NCBI GenBank assembly: GCA_017510335.1
Contig: JAFWNM010000028.1
Coordinates: 215,458 to 279,457 of the forward strand
Direction of reading: 5' to 3'
Length of the DNA stretch: 64,000 nt
Origin: Paracoccaceae bacterium
GTDB taxonomy: Bacteria > Pseudomonadota > Alphaproteobacteria > Rhodobacterales > Rhodobacteraceae
Below, one piece after another: positions 62,359-64,000 of the stretch. A program made the position numbers and the translations under genes. The first letter of the stretch is position 1. The number at the start of each line of letters is the position of its first letter. The notes under the pieces are model-generated. The model ran no database searches, was not told where the DNA came from, and was given only the letters and a program-made list of their open reading frames with translations.

Positions 62359-62380
62359 GGAGAAGCTCCTTTGGTTCGGG

Positions 62381-63454
62381 TCAGGGAAAGGGAATGCGCA
62401 GGCCATCGGGACCGAAGCGATGCGCGGCAGTATCGGACCAGCGCAAGGCATGGCCGCCATCCGGCAGAACCTCGCGCGCGGACAGGCGTATGAGCACCCG
62501 TGCGGGCGCGTTTGCAGGCCCGATCTCGAATGCTGCAAGTTGGTCGGCACCCAGATATTCGACCCCGATCAGGCGGGCAGGGATACCGATTGGATCAAGC
62601 GTGATATCTTCGGGCCGAATGCCCAACGTGTCGCCCACGGGCAATCCGTGCAGGTCGGGCAGGGCCACAGCCGGGATCAGGTTCATTGGCGGCGTTCCAA
62701 TGAAGCGCGCGACAAAGGTATTGGCGGGGCGCTCGTATAGGTCGCGGGGGCTTGCCACCTGCTGGATGCGGCCGCGATCCAAGACCACGATCCGGTCGGC
62801 CATCGTCATCGCCTCGACCTGATCATGGGTGACATAGACCATGGTCAAACCCAGCCTGCGCTGCAGGGCCCTGATTTCGACCCGCATTTCGGCCCGGAGC
62901 TTTGCGTCCAGGTTGGAAAGCGGCTCGTCCATCAGGCAGACGGGCTTGTCCGCGATGACCGCACGCGCCAACGCTACGCGTTGCTGCTGGCCGCCTGACA
63001 ATTGCGACGGTCGGCGGTCAAGAAGTTCGGACAGTCCCATCATCGACGCGACACGCCCAAGCCGCTCTTTCTGCTCGGCTTTCGGGACGCGGCGCACGGA
63101 CAGGCCAAACAGGATATTCTGCGCCACATCAAGATGCGGGAACAGTGCATAGGACTGAAACACCATTGAAAGGTTGCGCTCGGCTGGTGGCGCTGTGGTG
63201 ATATCCGCCTGCCCCAGAAACATCCGCCCAGAGGTCGGGGTATCCAGACCAGCAATCAGCCGCAACAGCGTTGATTTCCCACATCCGGACGGCCCCAGCA
63301 GAACCGAGAACTGCCCCTCAGGCAAATCCACCGTAACATCGTCAAGCGCGATGCTCGTGTCGAAACGGCGCATGACATTTTGCAAAACCACATGCGCCTG
63401 CGCGGCTTGTGCAGGTCTGTGCAGGTCATTTAAGGCAGTGCGATGCAGGTCCAT
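62381..63454 (-). CDS. ABC transporter ATP-binding protein (MalK/UgpC type)
   Basis: A 357-residue ATPase. Walker A is LLGPSGCGKSTLLR, the signature is LSGGQQQRVALARA, Walker B is VCLMDEPLSNLD and the switch histidine is in VYVTHDQVEAMT. The C-terminal TOBE-type domain (about 245-357, LGIRPEDITLD) is shared with MalK and UgpC and often takes regulatory input. It is the first gene of the importer operon. The ATG at 63454 begins MDLHRTALND; an upstream start at 63469 is possible. Confidence 0.92.
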   Translation of the reverse strand: MDLHRTALNDLHRPAQAAQAHVVLQNVMRRFDTSIALDDVTVDLPEGQFSVLLGPSGCGKSTLLRLIAGLDTPTSGRMFLGQADITTAPPAERNLSMVFQSYALFPHLDVAQNILFGLSVRRVPKAEQKERLGRVASMMGLSELLDRRPSQLSGGQQQRVALARAVIADKPVCLMDEPLSNLDAKLRAEMRVEIRALQRRLGLTMVYVTHDQVEAMTMADRIVVLDRGRIQQVASPRDLYERPANTFVARFIGTPPMNLIPAVALPDLHGLPVGDTLGIRPEDITLDPIGIPARLIGVEYLGADQLAAFEIGPANAPARVLIRLSAREVLPDGGHALRWSDTAAHRFGPDGLRIPFP

Positions 63455-63989
63455 GCCACCCGCGTACAATACTGTCTTGACGGTTCAATGACGCTTTCTT
63501 GGGGCTCCGGCGCCTTCGTTCTTTGTCTCGAGGTCCAGCGTTCTGACTGACTTTGCTCCGATCACGTGAGCGCTGCGCTTCGGAAGGTACTCATTCGGCA
63601 AGCCGATGCCTTCTGGACAACACGCTGGGTCGAGCCAAAAAACCGCGCGGCGAACGATCTCTATTGATAAGTGCGTCTCGGATCAGCAATTCTATTGAAC
63701 AACCGCTTTCCGCCCTGCTCGACCAAATGCTCAGCGTAGGCGCAACAGCCGCCGCGAATGACCGCTATCCCGGAATACTGCAGGTGCGATGCCGCACCCG
63801 CTCGGGTCCGCTTTCCGCCCCTCACGAAGGTGACGACAGGATCGACGTGCCCGGCCCTTGGACGAAGCCGCTCCGCGGCATTGGTGCATTTGGCTGATGG
63901 TGTGAGACGCCCATAGCGGTGAGTATTTTGCGATCTGGCAAATCCGTCTGACGATTGGGGTCTTCTCAATCATCAGACAGGAGGTTTCC
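63455..63989. other. Intergenic region at the right edge, no supported gene
   Basis: About 530 bases. It must hold the importer operon promoter (minus). Several short frames are open on both strands but none has a recognisable domain. Its last 40 bases form a strong hairpin just before a new gene. Confidence 0.4.
63946..63978 (+). repeat. Inverted repeat directly upstream of the last gene
   Basis: GTCTGACGATTG pairs with CAATCATCAGAC over 12 positions with one mismatch, around a 9-base loop. It ends right before the GGAGG of the next start codon, so folding could change access to the ribosome site. Confidence 0.7.
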
Positions 63990-64000
63990 ATGACAGAGGA
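63990..64000 (+). CDS. Start of a gene cut by the window (possible transposase)
   Basis: GGAGG at 63980-63984, then ATG ACA GAG GA (Met-Thr-Glu-Glu or Asp), gives a strong translation start at the edge. The layout (decayed flank, hairpin, strong start) is typical of insertion-sequence transposases, but only four codons can be seen, so the identity is a guess. Confidence 0.35.

Noticed and set aside
1-64000. CRISPR arrays, rRNA genes, prophage
   Set aside because: No regularly spaced repeats, no rRNA-like sequence and no phage structural genes were seen.

Overview
The window is a dense piece of an alphaproteobacterial chromosome, most likely from Rhodobacterales (Rhodobacter/Paracoccus/Roseobacter group). 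The evidence is high G+C, a trgAB tellurite-resistance pair as known from Rhodobacter sphaeroides, a pyruvate dehydrogenase E1-beta with a fused lipoyl domain, a nasTS-led nitrate assimilation operon as in Paracoccus, and many Hint, BCCT and Usp genes. I see no rRNA, no CRISPR array, no prophage and no complete insertion sequence.

1-5.8 kb (mostly minus strand): pabB/pabC for p-aminobenzoate, a YigZ-type protein, a ubiquinone hydroxylase, a HAD phosphatase, a structurally odd tRNA-Gly(CCC) and ssb. 5.9-12.4 kb (plus): lytic transglycosylase, a class V aminotransferase, DNA photolyase, cyclopropane fatty acid synthase and trgAB. 12.4-18.2 kb (minus): a Liv-type ABC importer with its binding protein set apart by a terminator, ending in a MobA/MocA-like nucleotidyltransferase. 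18.3-21.5 kb (minus): an ABM-domain protein coupled to guaA, then a glycerate 2-kinase. 21.6-25.4 kb (plus): fabG, acpP, fabF, mltG. 25.5-29.3 kb (minus): pdhA, pdhB, pdhC. 29.4-34.4 kb (minus): two universal stress proteins, a Hint-domain protein, a DUF2147 protein and a BCCT transporter. 34.5-35.3 kb: an atypical SDR.

35.7-49.7 kb (plus) is a complete assimilatory nitrate pathway. nasT (ANTAR antiterminator) and nasS (cytoplasmic nitrate/nitrite sensor) come first. A leader follows with two hexaloop hairpins of the ANTAR-target type and a strong terminator. Next are the nitrate ABC importer nrtA-nrtB-nrtCD, nirB-nirD (nitrite reductase and Rieske subunit), the molybdenum nitrate reductase, a TrpD2/YbiB-like protein of unknown role, and cysG for the sirohaem that NirB needs. 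The parts fit one circuit: nitrate frees NasT from NasS, NasT lets polymerase through the terminator, and uptake, reduction and cofactor supply rise together.

49.8-64 kb lies next to tRNA-Ser(GGA) and looks like accessory DNA. A tightly coupled five-gene type I restriction-modification operon (hsdM-hsdS-zinc-ribbon-hsdR-PD-(D/E)XK) is followed by decayed intergenic stretches, an MFS transporter, yaeQ, a Ugp/Mal-like ABC importer operon with a sugar-phosphate isomerase-like TIM-barrel gene, and at the right edge the first codons of another gene. The most promising material for a new system is the R-M operon with its two accessory proteins. Next are the nitrate leader, the asymmetric double ATPase and the TrpD2-like protein.
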